Below are positions 49,122-60,431 of a DNA stretch of 64,000 nt, piece by piece (within the stretch, counting starts at the first letter, position 1; every line of letters begins with the position of its first letter). The translations under genes and the position numbers were made by a program. Under the pieces are notes generated by a model, which was not told where the DNA came from, ran no database searches, and saw nothing but the letters and a program-made list of their open reading frames with translations. The stretch is from Verrucomicrobiota bacterium (lineage in GTDB: Bacteria; Verrucomicrobiota; Verrucomicrobiia; Limisphaerales; J093). The stretch is taken from positions 248,001 to 312,000 of the forward strand of contig JAOSKK010000034.1 in the NCBI GenBank assembly GCA_027493615.1. The letters run 5' to 3'.

Positions 49122-50950
49122 ATGAAAATCCACGTCCAGACCGCCCGGCAACGTCCAGGCGCCGCCGGGGCCTTGCTGGTCCTGGGCATTGGGGCCTTCC
49201 TGAACGCGGCGTTGGCCGCGGAACCCGAATCGCCGCCGGATTACATCCTGGAGGACCCCGCCCCGTCGGTTGCCCCGACCGTGCGCCTGGCAGCGGCGCC
49301 GGTCCCGGTTCCGGCGCCAGTCCCAACACCCACCCCGACTCCTGAACCCGTCCCCGCCCCCACGGCAGCACCGGTTCCCGGCCCGCCGCGGGCAGCGCAG
49401 CGGCGGGAGGTCAGGGCGCCGCGGTGGTCGACTCCATCCAGGCGCACACGGACGGCAAACGTCTCTACAGCTTCGAGGCGCAAGGGATTGAACTGAAGCT
49501 GGCCCTGGCCATGTTTGCGCGGGCCAACCAGCTCAACATTGTCCCCGACAACGACGTGAGCGGGACCGTGACGCTGGCGGTGCGCGATCTGCCCCTGGAA
49601 CTGATGATGCGGGCGATGCTCGAGGCCAACGATTGTTCGTGGGTCGAGGATCGCGGCCTCATCCGGATCCGCAGCACCGAAACCCGGACCTATCAGGTGG
49701 ATTACCTGCGCTTGAGCCGCAAAGGCAAGGGGCAGAGCTCAGCCACCATGGCCTCGAGCGCCAGCTCCGGCAGTGGCGGCATGGGCGGCGGCGGCATGGG
49801 CGGCGGCGGCATGGGCGGGGGAGGAGGCGGTTCGATGGGTGGCGGAGGCATGGGCGGAGGGATGGGCGGCGGCCAGGGCAGCGGCCAGGGCGGTTCCTCG
49901 ATCAACCTCCAACAAGATAACGAGGTGGATTTCTGGAAGGAGATCAAGGACGAGCTCGGCCTGCTCCTCACCGCCAAGGGCAAGGAGACGCTGGCCATCA
50001 ACATGACCGCCGGCATCATCCAGTTCACCGACCGCCCCAGCGCGCATCGGCGGGTGGACGAGTACCTCGATACGCTGGATGACATTGTCGAGCGGCAGGT
50101 CGACATCGAGGTGCGCCTGTTCGACGTGACCCTCGGTGACCAGTTCCAGTGGGGCGTCAACTGGCAGCAGGTCGCCGAAATCGCCAAGCGAACCTCCCCC
50201 TACCTCGGCACGCAGAGCGTGCTCGTCGACACCCTCGCTCCCCAGCCCGGGGGATTCAAGTTGTTGCCCGATGCCTTGAACATGACGTCGCAAAACACCT
50301 GGCTGTTGGGGCGGGATGCGAACGGCAACCCGGTGTCCGACACCTCGGCCGCCCTCAAGACCGATGCGGTCATCCAGGCCCTGAAAACCCAGGGAGAGGT
50401 CCGCGTCATCTCCCAGCCCCGCGTCCGGGTGGTCAACAACCAGACCGCGCTGATCAAAGTGGCGACGGACGTCCCGTTCTTCTCCCAGACCTCCACCTTC
50501 TTCCAGGACCAGGGGAACACGATCCAGACCTCGGGCGACCAGATCACCACCATCACCGTGGGCACCATTCTCGCCCTGACCCCGCAGATTTCCTCAAACG
50601 GCTGGATCACGCTCGACATCTCGCCCACCCTGAGCTCGCTGGCCGACACCGTCGTTTCCCCGAGCAAGACGGCCACGGCACCGGTCATCGACATCAAACA
50701 GGCCTCGACGCTGGTGCGCGTGCCCGACGGCACGACCATTGTCCTGGGCGGCCTCATCCAGGAGGCGAGCTCGAAGACGGTCCGCAAGGTGCCGCTCCTC
50801 GGGGACATTCCCGTGCTGGGTTACCTGTTCAAGGGCAAGACCGACGCCAAGCAGAAGAAGGAGCTCGTCATGTTCGTCACGCCGCGCGTCGTCCAGTCGT
50901 CCATCGAAGGCGGATTTGTGGCTGGACCCGGGGCCGCGACTGCGCGATAG
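49122..50950 (+). CDS. Secretin (GspD/PilQ/MshL family) with Gly/Met-rich insert (frameshifted)
   Basis: This outer membrane secretin channel completes the secretion/pilus machine. A signal peptide (GALLVLGIGAFLNAALA) and a Pro-rich linker precede a frame break near 49415. The N-domain is LYSFEAQGIELKLALAMFARANQLNIVPDNDVSGTVTLAVRDLPLELMMRAMLEAN, followed by a low-complexity insert of GGMGGG units (49775-49905). The core has DEYLDTLDDIVERQVDIEVRLFDV, QGEVRVISQPRVRVVNNQTALI, the ITVGTILALTPQISSNGWITLDISP segment and the signature VRVPDGTTIVLGGLIQ...KVPLLGDIPVLGYLF. Restored length is about 609 residues. The KKELVMFVTPRVV ending is standard. Confidence 0.93.
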
Positions 50951-51015
50951 AGGGGGCGTCGCGCCGCCGGGGAGGGTGTCCCGGAGCTGCCTTCCTCCCG
51001 GTGCCTCTCACCCCT

Positions 51016-52119
51016 ATGAGCTGGTCCTTTCGCATCGGTCGATACTTCGGCATCGACGTTTACCTGCACTTCACCTTTGTCTTGGTGCTGGGATTCCTGG
51101 CCGTGGTCTATTGGAGGGCGGAGCAGGACGTGCTGCGCGTGATCGAAGGCCTGCTGTTCTTCCTCGCCATCTTCCTCTGTGTGCTGCTGCACGAGTTCGG
51201 CCACGCTCTCATGGCGCGGCGCTACGGCGTGAAGACACGCGACATCACGCTGCTGCCCATCGGGGGCTGGCCCGGCTCGAACGGATTCCTCAGGAACCAA
51301 TGCAGGAGCTCTGGATCGCGCTGGCCGGACCGGCCGTGAATGTGGTCATCGCGGGGGGCGCTCGCGGTCCTGCTCACCCTGGCCGGGGCATGGCAACCCC
51401 TGGACAACCTGACAGAGACGGGGGGCATTTTGCCGAGCGCCTGCTGGTCCTGAACGTCTTCCTGGTGCTGTTCAACATGCTCCCCGCCTTCCCCATGGAC
51501 GGTGGCCGGGTGGTGCGGGCGTTGCTGGCCTTGCGCCTCGGGTTTGCGCGTGCCACGCGGGTGGCGGCGAGGCTGGGTCAGGGCATGGCGTTTCTGTTTG
51601 CGCTGGTGGGGTTGCTGCTGCCGCTGCCGATGCTGCTCCTGATCGCCCTCTTCGTGTGGATCGGGGCCGGCCAGGAAGCAGGCGCCGCCGAGTTCAAATC
51701 GTCGATTGGCGGCGTCACCGTCGAGCGCGCCATGATGACCGATTTTCGCGTGCTCGAGCCGGACGACAGCCTGGGCCGCGCGGTTCAGTTCATTCTGGCG
51801 GGGGGCCCAGCAGGACTTCCCGGTGGTGGATCAGGACCAGGTCGTGGGGGTGTTGACCCGGCGGCGGTTGATCGAGGCGTTGACCCGCCGCAGCCCCACC
51901 ACGCCGGTGCGCGAGGTGATGACCTTCCAGTTCGACGTCGCCCGACCGGAGGAACTGGTCGAAGACGCCCTGGCCCGCGGCCGCGCCCAGGAACTGCAAC
52001 TGCTCCCGGTCGTGCGCGAGGGGCGGCTGGTGGGCCTGCTGACCGTCGAGAACCTCAGCGAGTACGTCGCCATCCAGGCCGCCCTCCGCGAACGCCAGAC
52101 GTCGGTCTCGGCTTACTGA
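51016..52119 (+). CDS. Site-2-protease-like M50 metallopeptidase with CBS domains (frameshifted)
   Basis: This is an intramembrane zinc metalloprotease of the Rip/SpoIVFB-like group with regulatory CBS domains. An opening MSWSFRIGRYFGIDVYLHFTFVLVLGFLAVVYW is followed by the zinc motif LLHEFGHALMARRYGV, ITLLPIGG and, in another frame, ELWIALAGPAVNVVIAG. The third ligand motif is NMLPAFPMDGGRVVRALLAL. Two CBS domains follow (VERAMMTDFRVLEPDDSLGRAV ... and TPVREVMTFQFDVARPEELVEDAL...LLPVVREGRLVGLLTVENLSEYV). Frame breaks lie near 51275, 51355 and 51805. Restored length is about 368 residues. Proteins it might cleave are unknown. Confidence 0.88.
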
Positions 52120-52160
52120 CCAGGTCACAACTTGGACGACACCCAGGGATTCCGGACTGG

Positions 52161-52223
52161 CCGCAAAAAGGCACAAGAAACGCAAGAAGTCAGGCCTCTT
52201 GCGCTTCTTGTGCCTTTTTGCGG
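52161..52223 (+). terminator. Long hairpin downstream of the M50 protease
   Basis: Arms of 27 bases (52161-52187 and 52197-52223) pair with a single mismatch around a 9-base loop. The 5' arm begins CCGCAAAAAGGCACAAGAAA and the 3' arm ends GCCTTTTTGCGG. Its location about 40 bases after the stop codon and the T5 run in the descending arm would suit termination, but the arm continues past the T run, so it may instead be a REP-like element. Confidence 0.6.
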
Positions 52224-52403
52224 CGACCCGTGTTGTGGTCCATCCCACGGACTCCTCTGTAATCTGGCTGTGCCCGGATACTTCGACCTCGGCATGAAAC
52301 CGCTCGGCCTGCAGGCGCCATCGTGAGGAGGCGAAGGGGCGTTGCTGCCGGCCCCCGGAGCCTCCTCACGTCGGCGCCTACAGCCGGATGTGAGATCTCC
52401 GGC

Positions 52404-53770
52404 TCAGGCGGTTTCCAGGGAAGCGAGGGTCCAGGGCGCGCGTTCTGGGCGGGCCAGGAGCGCGTTGGCCTCGTCCGAGTTGGTGAAGCGCTCGGCGGCC
52501 GGATCCCAATGGAGCCGTGTCCCGAGCCGGATCGCGATCCAGCCCAGTTGACAGAGGCTCGCGGTCCGGTGACCCACCTCGGCCGGGATCAGGGTTTCGC
52601 GCCGCGTCTTCAGCGCCTGGATGAAATCGACCTTCTCATTGATCAGCGGGAGCTGGATCTCGTCCGGGCCGGGCTTCGTCTTGAGGATTTCGTCGCGGCT
52701 CGCCTGGACCCCCTTCCACCATTCGGCCTCGACCCAGCCGTCGGTACCCTCGAAGCGGACGTACGGCCGGCCGGCCATGTGGTAGTGGAGTTCGACACCG
52801 TTGGCGTAGCGGTACCGGACCTCGAAGTCCTGCAACACATCGTAGAGCATCCCGGTCGGGAACGTCCCGTGGCCGCTGACTTCGACCGGGCCGGTGCGCT
52901 CGGTGTCGTTGGCCCACTGGACAATGTCGAGCAGGTGCGTGCCCCAGTTGAGCACCATGCCCAGGCTGTAATCCTGGATTTGCATCCAGCCCGGGCGGCC
53001 ATTGAGGTTCTCGACGGGGTGAACCCGGGTCGCCGCATACGGTCGGGCGGGAGCCGGCCCCTGCCAGAGGCCATAGTCCAGGCCGGGGGATCGGCTCTTG
53101 CGGCGTGGGTGGTAGCGCCGGCTGTTCGTTGGGCACCCCGGCCTGCACCCGCTGCAGCCGGCCGATCCGCCCGTTCCGCACCACCTCGCACGCGAGCCGG
53201 AACTCGTTGGCGAAACGCACTTCGGTGTCGGTGCGGAAGATCCGGCCGTGCCGCTTGACGGCGTCGCTGATCGCCCGGCCTTCCCGCACCGCCAGGGTGA
53301 GGGGTTTCTCGAGCGCGACGTCCTTGCCCGCTTGCGCCGCAGCCACCGCCATGTACGCGTGCCAGTGGTCGGGCGTCGAAATCATCACCGCATCGACGTC
53401 AGGCCGGGCCAGGACCTCCCGGAAATCCCCGGTGGTGAAACAACCGCGGTACCCGCCGCTCGACGCGGTCGTGGCGTAGTAGTCTTCGACCTTCCGCCGG
53501 GTCTTGCCGAGCCGCCAGGCGTCCACGTCGCAGACGGCCACGACCTGGGTGTCGGGCGACGCCAGGAACGGCAGGAGATTTGCGTGGAAGGCCTGGCGTC
53601 CCGTGCCAATCAAGCCGATTCCGAGCCGGCTGTTGGCGGGTGCCCGGGCGGTCTGCCCGGAGGAGCCGTCCGGAGCCGGCCAGCGGCAACGTGAGAACCG
53701 CGGCGCCGGTGTGGCGGAGAAAGGTACGTCGCGACGGCTGGGGGCGAGGCGTGTGGGGCGACGCAGTCAT
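52404..53770 (-). CDS. Gfo/Idh/MocA family oxidoreductase with Tat leader (frameshifted)
   Basis: This is an NAD(P)-dependent sugar-type oxidoreductase exported folded by the Tat system: the leader has SRRTFLRHTGAAVLTLPLAG. The cofactor-binding part has IGTGRQAFHANLLPFLASPDTQVVAVCDVDAWR, VDAVMISTPDHWHAYMAVAAAQAGKDVALEKPL and GRIFRTDTEVRFANEFRLACEVVRNGRIG. The C-terminal domain has SLGMVLNWGTHLLDIVQWANDTERTGPVEVSGHGTFP and ends LARPERAPWTLASLETA. Frame breaks lie near 53640, 53085 and 52995. Restored length is about 455 residues, normal for Tat-exported members common in Planctomycetes and Verrucomicrobia. The substrate is unknown. Confidence 0.88.
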
Positions 53771-53830
53771 GGGCCGGTTCTACGGGGGAACCGTCGTTCA
53801 GACAACCCCCTTCCGCGCCCAGCGGAGGCA

Positions 53831-53934
53831 ATGGGGTCAAACATTGACATTTGACAATTCATCGACCACCGCCCCGGGGCAATCGGTTGTCCCGTCGTTC
53901 ACGGGCCAGAATGTCAAATGTCAATGTTTGACCC
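53831..53934. repeat. 26-base inverted-repeat element (ATGGGGTCAAACATTGACAT), copy 2
   Basis: The left arm at 53831-53856 is identical to that of the element at 29048. The right arm at 53912-53934 matches except at its outer end (CCCA instead of CCCCAT). The interior (55 bases) is unrelated to that of copy 1. It lies between the oxidoreductase and the second sulfatase. Confidence 0.85.
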
Positions 53935-53974
53935 AGGGGGGTGGAATGGCGGCGGTTCGTGGGTTGTCGAGGGC

Positions 53975-55615
53975 TCAGTCGGCCACCGTAAGGGCGATGG
54001 CCTCGGCGACGGTCTTGATCCCGCCGGGCTGCTTGCCGTCAAAAGGGCCGTCGGCACTGCCGGCCGGCCAGGTTGCGGGGTCGGCGTACTGGCCATCATC
54101 CCCGTACGCTTCCTGCAGTCGCACGATCTCGGCCTTCAGCGCGGTGAACCGGGCGGCGATTGCGGGTTGTGCGGCTTCGGCCGGATCATGGAGCAGGTTG
54201 TGCTGCTCGGCAGGATCCTGGAGGAGGTCGAACATCTCGTAGGCATCCTGTTTCCAGTAATGAATGAGCTTGTGGGTGGCGGTGCGGACGCCGAGATGGG
54301 CGGCGGTGTTGTGATGCCCGGGGTCGTGGTAGTAGCGGTAGTACACACTGGTGCGCCAGTCGGCGGGCGTCTCCCCGCGGAGGAGCGGCAGCAGCGAACG
54401 CCCCTGCATGAAGGCCGGGATCGGCAGGCCGGCTAGGTCGAGGAAGGTGGGGGCGAGGTCGATGTTGGCGACCATCTGGGTGGGGACGCGGCCCGCCTGG
54501 ACGCCGGGGCCGCGGGCGAGCAGGGGCACACGGAGGCCGGGTTCGTACATGAACCGTTTGTCGTAGAGACCGAGGTCGCCGAGGTACCAACCATTGTCGG
54601 CCGAGTAGAACACCACGGTGCTCCTGGCAAGGCCGGTTTGGTCCAGGTAATCGAGCACCCGGCCCACGCCGTCGTCCACCCCCTGAACGCAGGCGAGATA
54701 GTCCTGCATGTAGCGTTGGTACTTCCAGCGGACGAGGTCCTTGCCCGTCAGGGTCTGGCCGTTGACGGTCACTTCCGTCGGCGCGTGCTGCAGCCACTGG
54801 TTACGGGCGGGGCCCTGGAGGTCGGCGGGCGGCTCGAGCTTGAGATCGTTGCGGGTGAGGTCGCGCGCGATGGTCTGCTGGTTGCGGGGGAGCGCGGCGG
54901 GGCGGGTGGCGTAATCGTCCCAGAGCGTGTCGGGCTCGGGGATGACCTTGTTCCGGAACAGGGCCTGGTGACGGGTGTCCGGTTCCCAGGCGCGGTGCGG
55001 GGCCTTGTGATGGAGCATGAGGAAGAAGGGCTTGTCCGGCGGGCGGGTCCGGATCCACTCAATGCCGAGGTCGGTGGTGATGTCGGTGCAGTGGCCCTGG
55101 AGAGTGAGGCGGCGGCCGGGGACGAGGAAGGCCGGGTTCCAGTAAGCGCCCTGGCCGGGGAGCACGATCCAGCGGTCGAAGCCGGTCGGATCGGAGCCCA
55201 GGTGCCACTTGCCCACGATGCCGGTGTGGTAGCCGCCGGCCTGCAGGCGTTTGGCCACGTGATCGCGCGTGCCGTCAAACCGGTTGAACACCGGCACGCC
55301 GTTGCGATGCGAGTACTGCCCGGTCAGCAGCGTGGCGCGGCTGGGGGTGCAGATGGAATTCACGACGAACGAGTTGCTGAAGCGCACGCCTTCGCGGGCG
55401 AGGCGATCGATGTGCGGCGTCTCGTTGACCTTCGAGCCGTAGGCGGTGATGGCGTGTTGGGCGTGGTCGTCGGAGAAGATGAACAGGATGTTGGGCCGCG
55501 CGGCGTCGGCGGCGCGCGCGGACGCCGCCGCCAGGAGCAAGAGGCCAAGGAGCGGAGCCAACCGTGGTTTCCGGCGGGTGGGACCGAGGTAGGTGGATGG
55601 GTTCATGGACAGCAT
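53975..55615 (-). CDS. Type I sulfatase 2
   Basis: This is an intact 546-residue exported sulfatase. A signal peptide (RLAPLLGLLLLAAASARAADA) is followed by NILFIFSDDHAQHAITAYGSKVNETPHIDRLAREG, the modification motif SICTPSRATLLTGQYSHRNG (Cys to formylglycine), GKWHLGSDPTGFDRW, LMLHHKAPH and VVFYSADNGWYLGDLGLYDKRFMYEPGLRVPLL. The ending DPAEQHNLL...RLQEAYGDDGQYADP is standard for bacterial type I sulfatases. It is more typical than sulfatase 1 and has no frame break. An alternative ATG lies three codons in. No sulfatase-maturing enzyme is visible in the window. The glycan substrate is unknown. Confidence 0.94.
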   Translation of the reverse strand: MLSMNPSTYLGPTRRKPRLAPLLGLLLLAAASARAADAARPNILFIFSDDHAQHAITAYGSKVNETPHIDRLAREGVRFSNSFVVNSICTPSRATLLTGQYSHRNGVPVFNRFDGTRDHVAKRLQAGGYHTGIVGKWHLGSDPTGFDRWIVLPGQGAYWNPAFLVPGRRLTLQGHCTDITTDLGIEWIRTRPPDKPFFLMLHHKAPHRAWEPDTRHQALFRNKVIPEPDTLWDDYATRPAALPRNQQTIARDLTRNDLKLEPPADLQGPARNQWLQHAPTEVTVNGQTLTGKDLVRWKYQRYMQDYLACVQGVDDGVGRVLDYLDQTGLARSTVVFYSADNGWYLGDLGLYDKRFMYEPGLRVPLLARGPGVQAGRVPTQMVANIDLAPTFLDLAGLPIPAFMQGRSLLPLLRGETPADWRTSVYYRYYHDPGHHNTAAHLGVRTATHKLIHYWKQDAYEMFDLLQDPAEQHNLLHDPAEAAQPAIAARFTALKAEIVRLQEAYGDDGQYADPATWPAGSADGPFDGKQPGGIKTVAEAIALTVAD

Positions 55616-55639
55616 CGGCTAGGGTGATGGGGCTTGGGG

Positions 55640-57181
<1,542 letters not shown>

Positions 57182-57208
57182 GAGCGGGATCAGATCGTCC
57201 GCAACCAC

Positions 57209-57574
57209 CGGCCAGGAGGCAAGCCCGGGGATGGAGCCCGGGGGTGGATCGACGGTGCGGATCGCAGTGGCTGTCCGGGGTCTGCCGGGGCCGGTTCATT
57301 TCGCCGTCGCGTGCGGGTTAGCGCCAGCGTTGGCTGGTGGAGCGCACTCGCTCGCCCTACGAAAAGCGGCGGTAAACCGCTCGCACTCCAGACGCTTCGC
57401 GAGGTCCACTGCGATGCGCGAGTCGCTTTTGCGCGTGCAGTCCTGCGACGGTTGCGCTACACCAAACCGCGTCGCTCCGCAGGCCAACGCTTATCGCGGC
57501 GCCGCACGTGCATCCCCGCGCTTGATCTGTGCCGAGCGATTGGACCCAGAGTCGTCCGCTGACAAACCCGGTTT
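57209..57574. other. Intergenic region with a GGCGGTAAACCG-type repeat
   Basis: This is the divergent gap between glpK (minus) and the serine hydrolase (plus). It contains a palindromic AGCGGCGGTAAACCGCT at about 57364-57380, followed by GCACTCCAGACGCTTCGCGA, which looks like a member of another dispersed repeat family. Only one copy is in the window. No gene or clear promoter was recognised. Confidence 0.45.
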
Positions 57575-58759
57575 ATGTCATTCGCCCCGCGCCTCGTCCC
57601 CATGTTGACCGCCCTGCCCTTGCTCGTGTCCGCCGCCTCGCCCCAGTTGCCCGGGATCGGGGCTGCCCTGCGGACCGCGGTGGACGCCGGCGATCTGTCC
57701 GGCGCCGTCACCGTCGTCGTCACCGGCGACCAGGTCCTCCATTGTGAGGCGATCGGTCTGGCGGACCTCGCCCGGAAGGAGCCGATGCGACCGGACTCGA
57801 TGTTCTGGATCGCCTCCATGACCAAGCCCGTGACCGCGGTGGCGCTGCTCATGTTGCAGGACGAAGGCAAGCTCGTCGTCACGGACCCGGTCGCCAAGTA
57901 CCTTCCCGAGTTTGCCCGCCTCAAGACGCCCGCGGGCCAGCCGGCGAACCTGCCCCTGCTGCAACTCATGACCCACACCTCGGGTCTGGGCGAGGGCGAC
58001 CGCGAAGCCGTGGGCAAGGCGCGGACGCTCGCCGAGCTCATCCCGGTGTTCGTGGCGGCGCCGATGCAGTTCGAGCCGGGCACGCAGTGGCGCTACTGCC
58101 AGTCGGGCATCAACACCGCGGGTCGCGTCGTGGAGGTCGTGGGCGGTCAGCCGTTCGACGTGTTTCTCGAGCAACACCTCTTCGCGCCGCTGGGCATGTC
58201 GAACACAACCTTCTACCCGGCGCGCAAACCGTCCGCCCACCGGGCAACCGCCTACGTCAAGAACCGGACCACGGGCGCGCTTGAGCCGGCGTCGGCGCCC
58301 GGCAACTACGGCGTCGAGGGGCGCCCGCCGCTGGGGAACGGCGGCCTGTTCTCGACGGGTCCCGATTACGCGCGTTTCTGCCAGATGCTCCTGGCGGGAG
58401 GAACGCGGGACGGGAAACGCTACCTCAGCCCGGCGGCGATGCGGTGGCTGACGACCGTGCAGACGGGTGACCTGCCGACGGGTTTCTTCCAATCGCAAGA
58501 CGCCGGAGCGCTGGGGACCCACTACGGATGGGGCCTGGGCACGTGCATCCTGCGCAAGCCGCACCCCGGCGTGGCGGCCATGCTCGCGCCCGGCACGTTC
58601 GGGCACGGCGGCGCGTGGGGCACGCAGGCCTGGTGCGATCCGGTGCGCGGCGTGGCGTTCATCCTGATGTTGCAGCGCGCGGACATCGGGAACAGCGACG
58701 GCAGCCCGTTCCGGCAGGCGTTTCAGCAAGCGGCGGTGGACGCGCTGGCCGGCAGGTGA
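57575..58759 (+). CDS. Serine hydrolase of the beta-lactamase/esterase (class C-like) family
   Basis: This is an intact 394-residue exported hydrolase of the beta-lactamase superfamily (EstB/PBP4*-like). A signal-like start (RLVPMLTALPLLVSAASP) is followed by the nucleophile motif SMTK in MFWIASMTKPVTAVALLMLQDEGKL (about residue 85). The second motif has Tyr in WRYCQSGINTAGRVVEVVGG (YCQ in place of the usual Y-x-N), and the third is GHGGAWGTQAW (HGG). These residues support esterase, amidase or peptidase activity; real beta-lactam hydrolysis is not implied. It is divergent from glpK. Confidence 0.88.
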   Translation: MSFAPRLVPMLTALPLLVSAASPQLPGIGAALRTAVDAGDLSGAVTVVVTGDQVLHCEAIGLADLARKEPMRPDSMFWIASMTKPVTAVALLMLQDEGKLVVTDPVAKYLPEFARLKTPAGQPANLPLLQLMTHTSGLGEGDREAVGKARTLAELIPVFVAAPMQFEPGTQWRYCQSGINTAGRVVEVVGGQPFDVFLEQHLFAPLGMSNTTFYPARKPSAHRATAYVKNRTTGALEPASAPGNYGVEGRPPLGNGGLFSTGPDYARFCQMLLAGGTRDGKRYLSPAAMRWLTTVQTGDLPTGFFQSQDAGALGTHYGWGLGTCILRKPHPGVAAMLAPGTFGHGGAWGTQAWCDPVRGVAFILMLQRADIGNSDGSPFRQAFQQAAVDALAGR

Positions 58760-58777
58760 GGCCGACGCGCAGCGGGG

Positions 58778-59564
58778 TCAGGTCAACACCCGCACCTCGA
58801 AGGCGTCGGGGTCGTCCGCGAACGCCGGCGTGAGCGGCTTGGCAGGTATGGGTTTGCGGTACACAAGCTCGGCCATGACAAACCGCGGCCCGTCCAGCCA
58901 TTCGGGGAAGCGGTGGCGGATGAGCCGGTTCCAGATCAACGTCGCGTAGCCGTCCATGCCGAAGCTCGCGACGAAATCGCATTGGATCTTGGGGAGCCGG
59001 TTGGCGCGCAGGAAGAATACGATGGTGGAGTCGTGGTTCGCCCGCGGCCGGAACTCGGCGTGCCGCACGTGGTGCCGTTGGATGTTGGCGCCGCCATACT
59101 CGAAGACCTCAAGGCTGGCCCACTTCTCGGGTTCCGCCACCTTCAGGCACGCCACGGCGTGCGGAGTCAGATCGACGAACTTGCGAGAGCAAAACGCAAA
59201 GTACTTGCCGAGTTCCTCGAACAGCACCGCCTCAAGCTCGGTCTTCGTCGCGTGAATCACCCGCCGCGGCGGGATCAGGCTGTTCTTGTCATGCAGGGGC
59301 GGCCGCGTCGTAAGCACGAGCACGTCGGCCGGTTGAAAGGCCGGAAAGGCCGCGAGTCGCCGATCATCGTCGGGGGTAGAAGTGGATCGTCGTGCCGTAG
59401 TCGTACCGCTCCCGCGGTAACGCGGCGGCCAGTTCGCAGAACGCCATCGCGTCCCGGCAGCGGAAGAGCTTCGGATCATCATCCGGCCGCGCGTTCGAGT
59501 AGGTGAGGCGGATCACCTGGCCGCGGGACAGCGCGCCAGGGGCTTTACCGGTCGTGGGCTTCAT
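58778..59564 (-). CDS. Conserved hypothetical protein (frameshifted)
   Basis: No family recognised. The N-terminal part reads TGKAPGALSRGQVIRLTYSNARPDDDPKLFRCRDAMAFCELAAALPRERYDYGTTIHFYPR. After a frame break near 59368 it continues DDRRLAAFPAFQPADVLVLTTRPPLHDKNSLIPPRRVIHATKTELEAVLFEELGKYFAFC. The restored protein is about 262 residues, without signal peptide or membrane helix, with evenly mixed composition and many aromatic residues. The way the two frames join into one continuous protein supports a real gene. It is convergent with the serine hydrolase and divergent from the ubiquitin-like operon, so a shared function with that operon is not implied. Confidence 0.6.
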
Positions 59565-59759
59565 GGCGGCACTGTAGTCATCTCACGGAGGCCTGTCATC
59601 TGGCTGCGAATCCGGATTGGCGGCGAATTCCCGGTTCACCCCGGATCGCGGGCCCCGCGTCAAATTCTCTTCAGATGGTACGGTGTTGCCGACCCGCGCT
59701 GGGGTACATCGGGGGCATGTTGATTCCAAAGATGCTCGTCGAGACCCCCGGAGGTGCCC

Positions 59760-60300
59760 ATGGCCTTTCTCTGGTTTGAAGCCCCATCGATGGGTGGCTG
59801 GGCGGCGGCCCGGCTCGCGCTGGGGTCGTATGTGATCACGCCCGGCGCGCAGCCCTGGTCCGGCGGGCCCGGGCCGGGACGCTCGCCTCGTTCCAGGCCC
59901 GCCTGGTGGGCAGCCGAACCCCCACCGGCACCGAACGCTGGGCCCTGTGCTCGCCGCCCCCGGCATCCGCGTCAACGGCGACCCCGTGTGGCTGGGCCTG
60001 CGCGTCCTCGAAGATCACGACGAGATCCAGGCCGGCCCCGGCGAGCGCCTCTTCTTCAGCGCCGAGCGCCTTGCCGAGATTGTCCCCTGCCCCGGCGGGC
60101 CGCGCCCGGTCCATTGCCCCCGCTGCCACCAGCTCATCGAGCCGGGCCAGCTCGCGGTCCAATGCCCCGGTTGCCAGACCTGGCATCACCAGACCGCCCA
60201 GCTCCCCTGCTGGTCGTACGACGCCCGCTGCGCCCTGTGCCCGCAGCCCACCGCCTTGGATGCCGGGCTCACCTGGACACCCGATCAAGCCCACGCGTGA
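59760..60300 (+). CDS. FHA-like plus RING-like zinc finger protein, candidate E3 of a ubiquitin-like system (frameshifted)
   Basis: This is the first gene of the ubiquitin-like operon. A strong GGAGG (59750-59754) sits 5 bases before the ATG. The N-terminal half (MAFLWFEAPSMGGWAAARLALGSYVITPGAQP, then RAGTLASFQARL, then IRVNGDPVWLGLRVLEDHDEIQAGPGERLFFSAE) has the spacing of an FHA-like beta-sandwich: a VNG turn, then a DxDEI turn, then an FFSAE strand. The C-terminal half is a cysteine/histidine cluster, CPRCHQLIEPGQLAVQCPGC followed by WHH, CW and CALC. This matches the pattern of prokaryotic RING-like fingers described in bacterial E1/E2 gene clusters. Frame breaks lie near 59860 and 59950. 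Restored length is about 180 residues. The E3 role is inferred from domain and context. Confidence 0.7.
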
Positions 60301-60431
60301 GCGAAATGAAGTCGCGATTCCCCAGGAACGAAGGCGAAGTTCGCCGGCCACGCCGCGAGGCGTGCGGGCGAGCTGGTTCGCCCGCCACGAGCGTCGCTCC
60401 CGCGCAACGCCCCCACAGGGGCCGCCGGCGT

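Noticed and set aside
57575..58759. True class C beta-lactamase
   Set aside because: The SxxK and HGG motifs fit the superfamily, but the Y-x-N position reads YCQ and the closest pattern is the esterase/peptidase branch.
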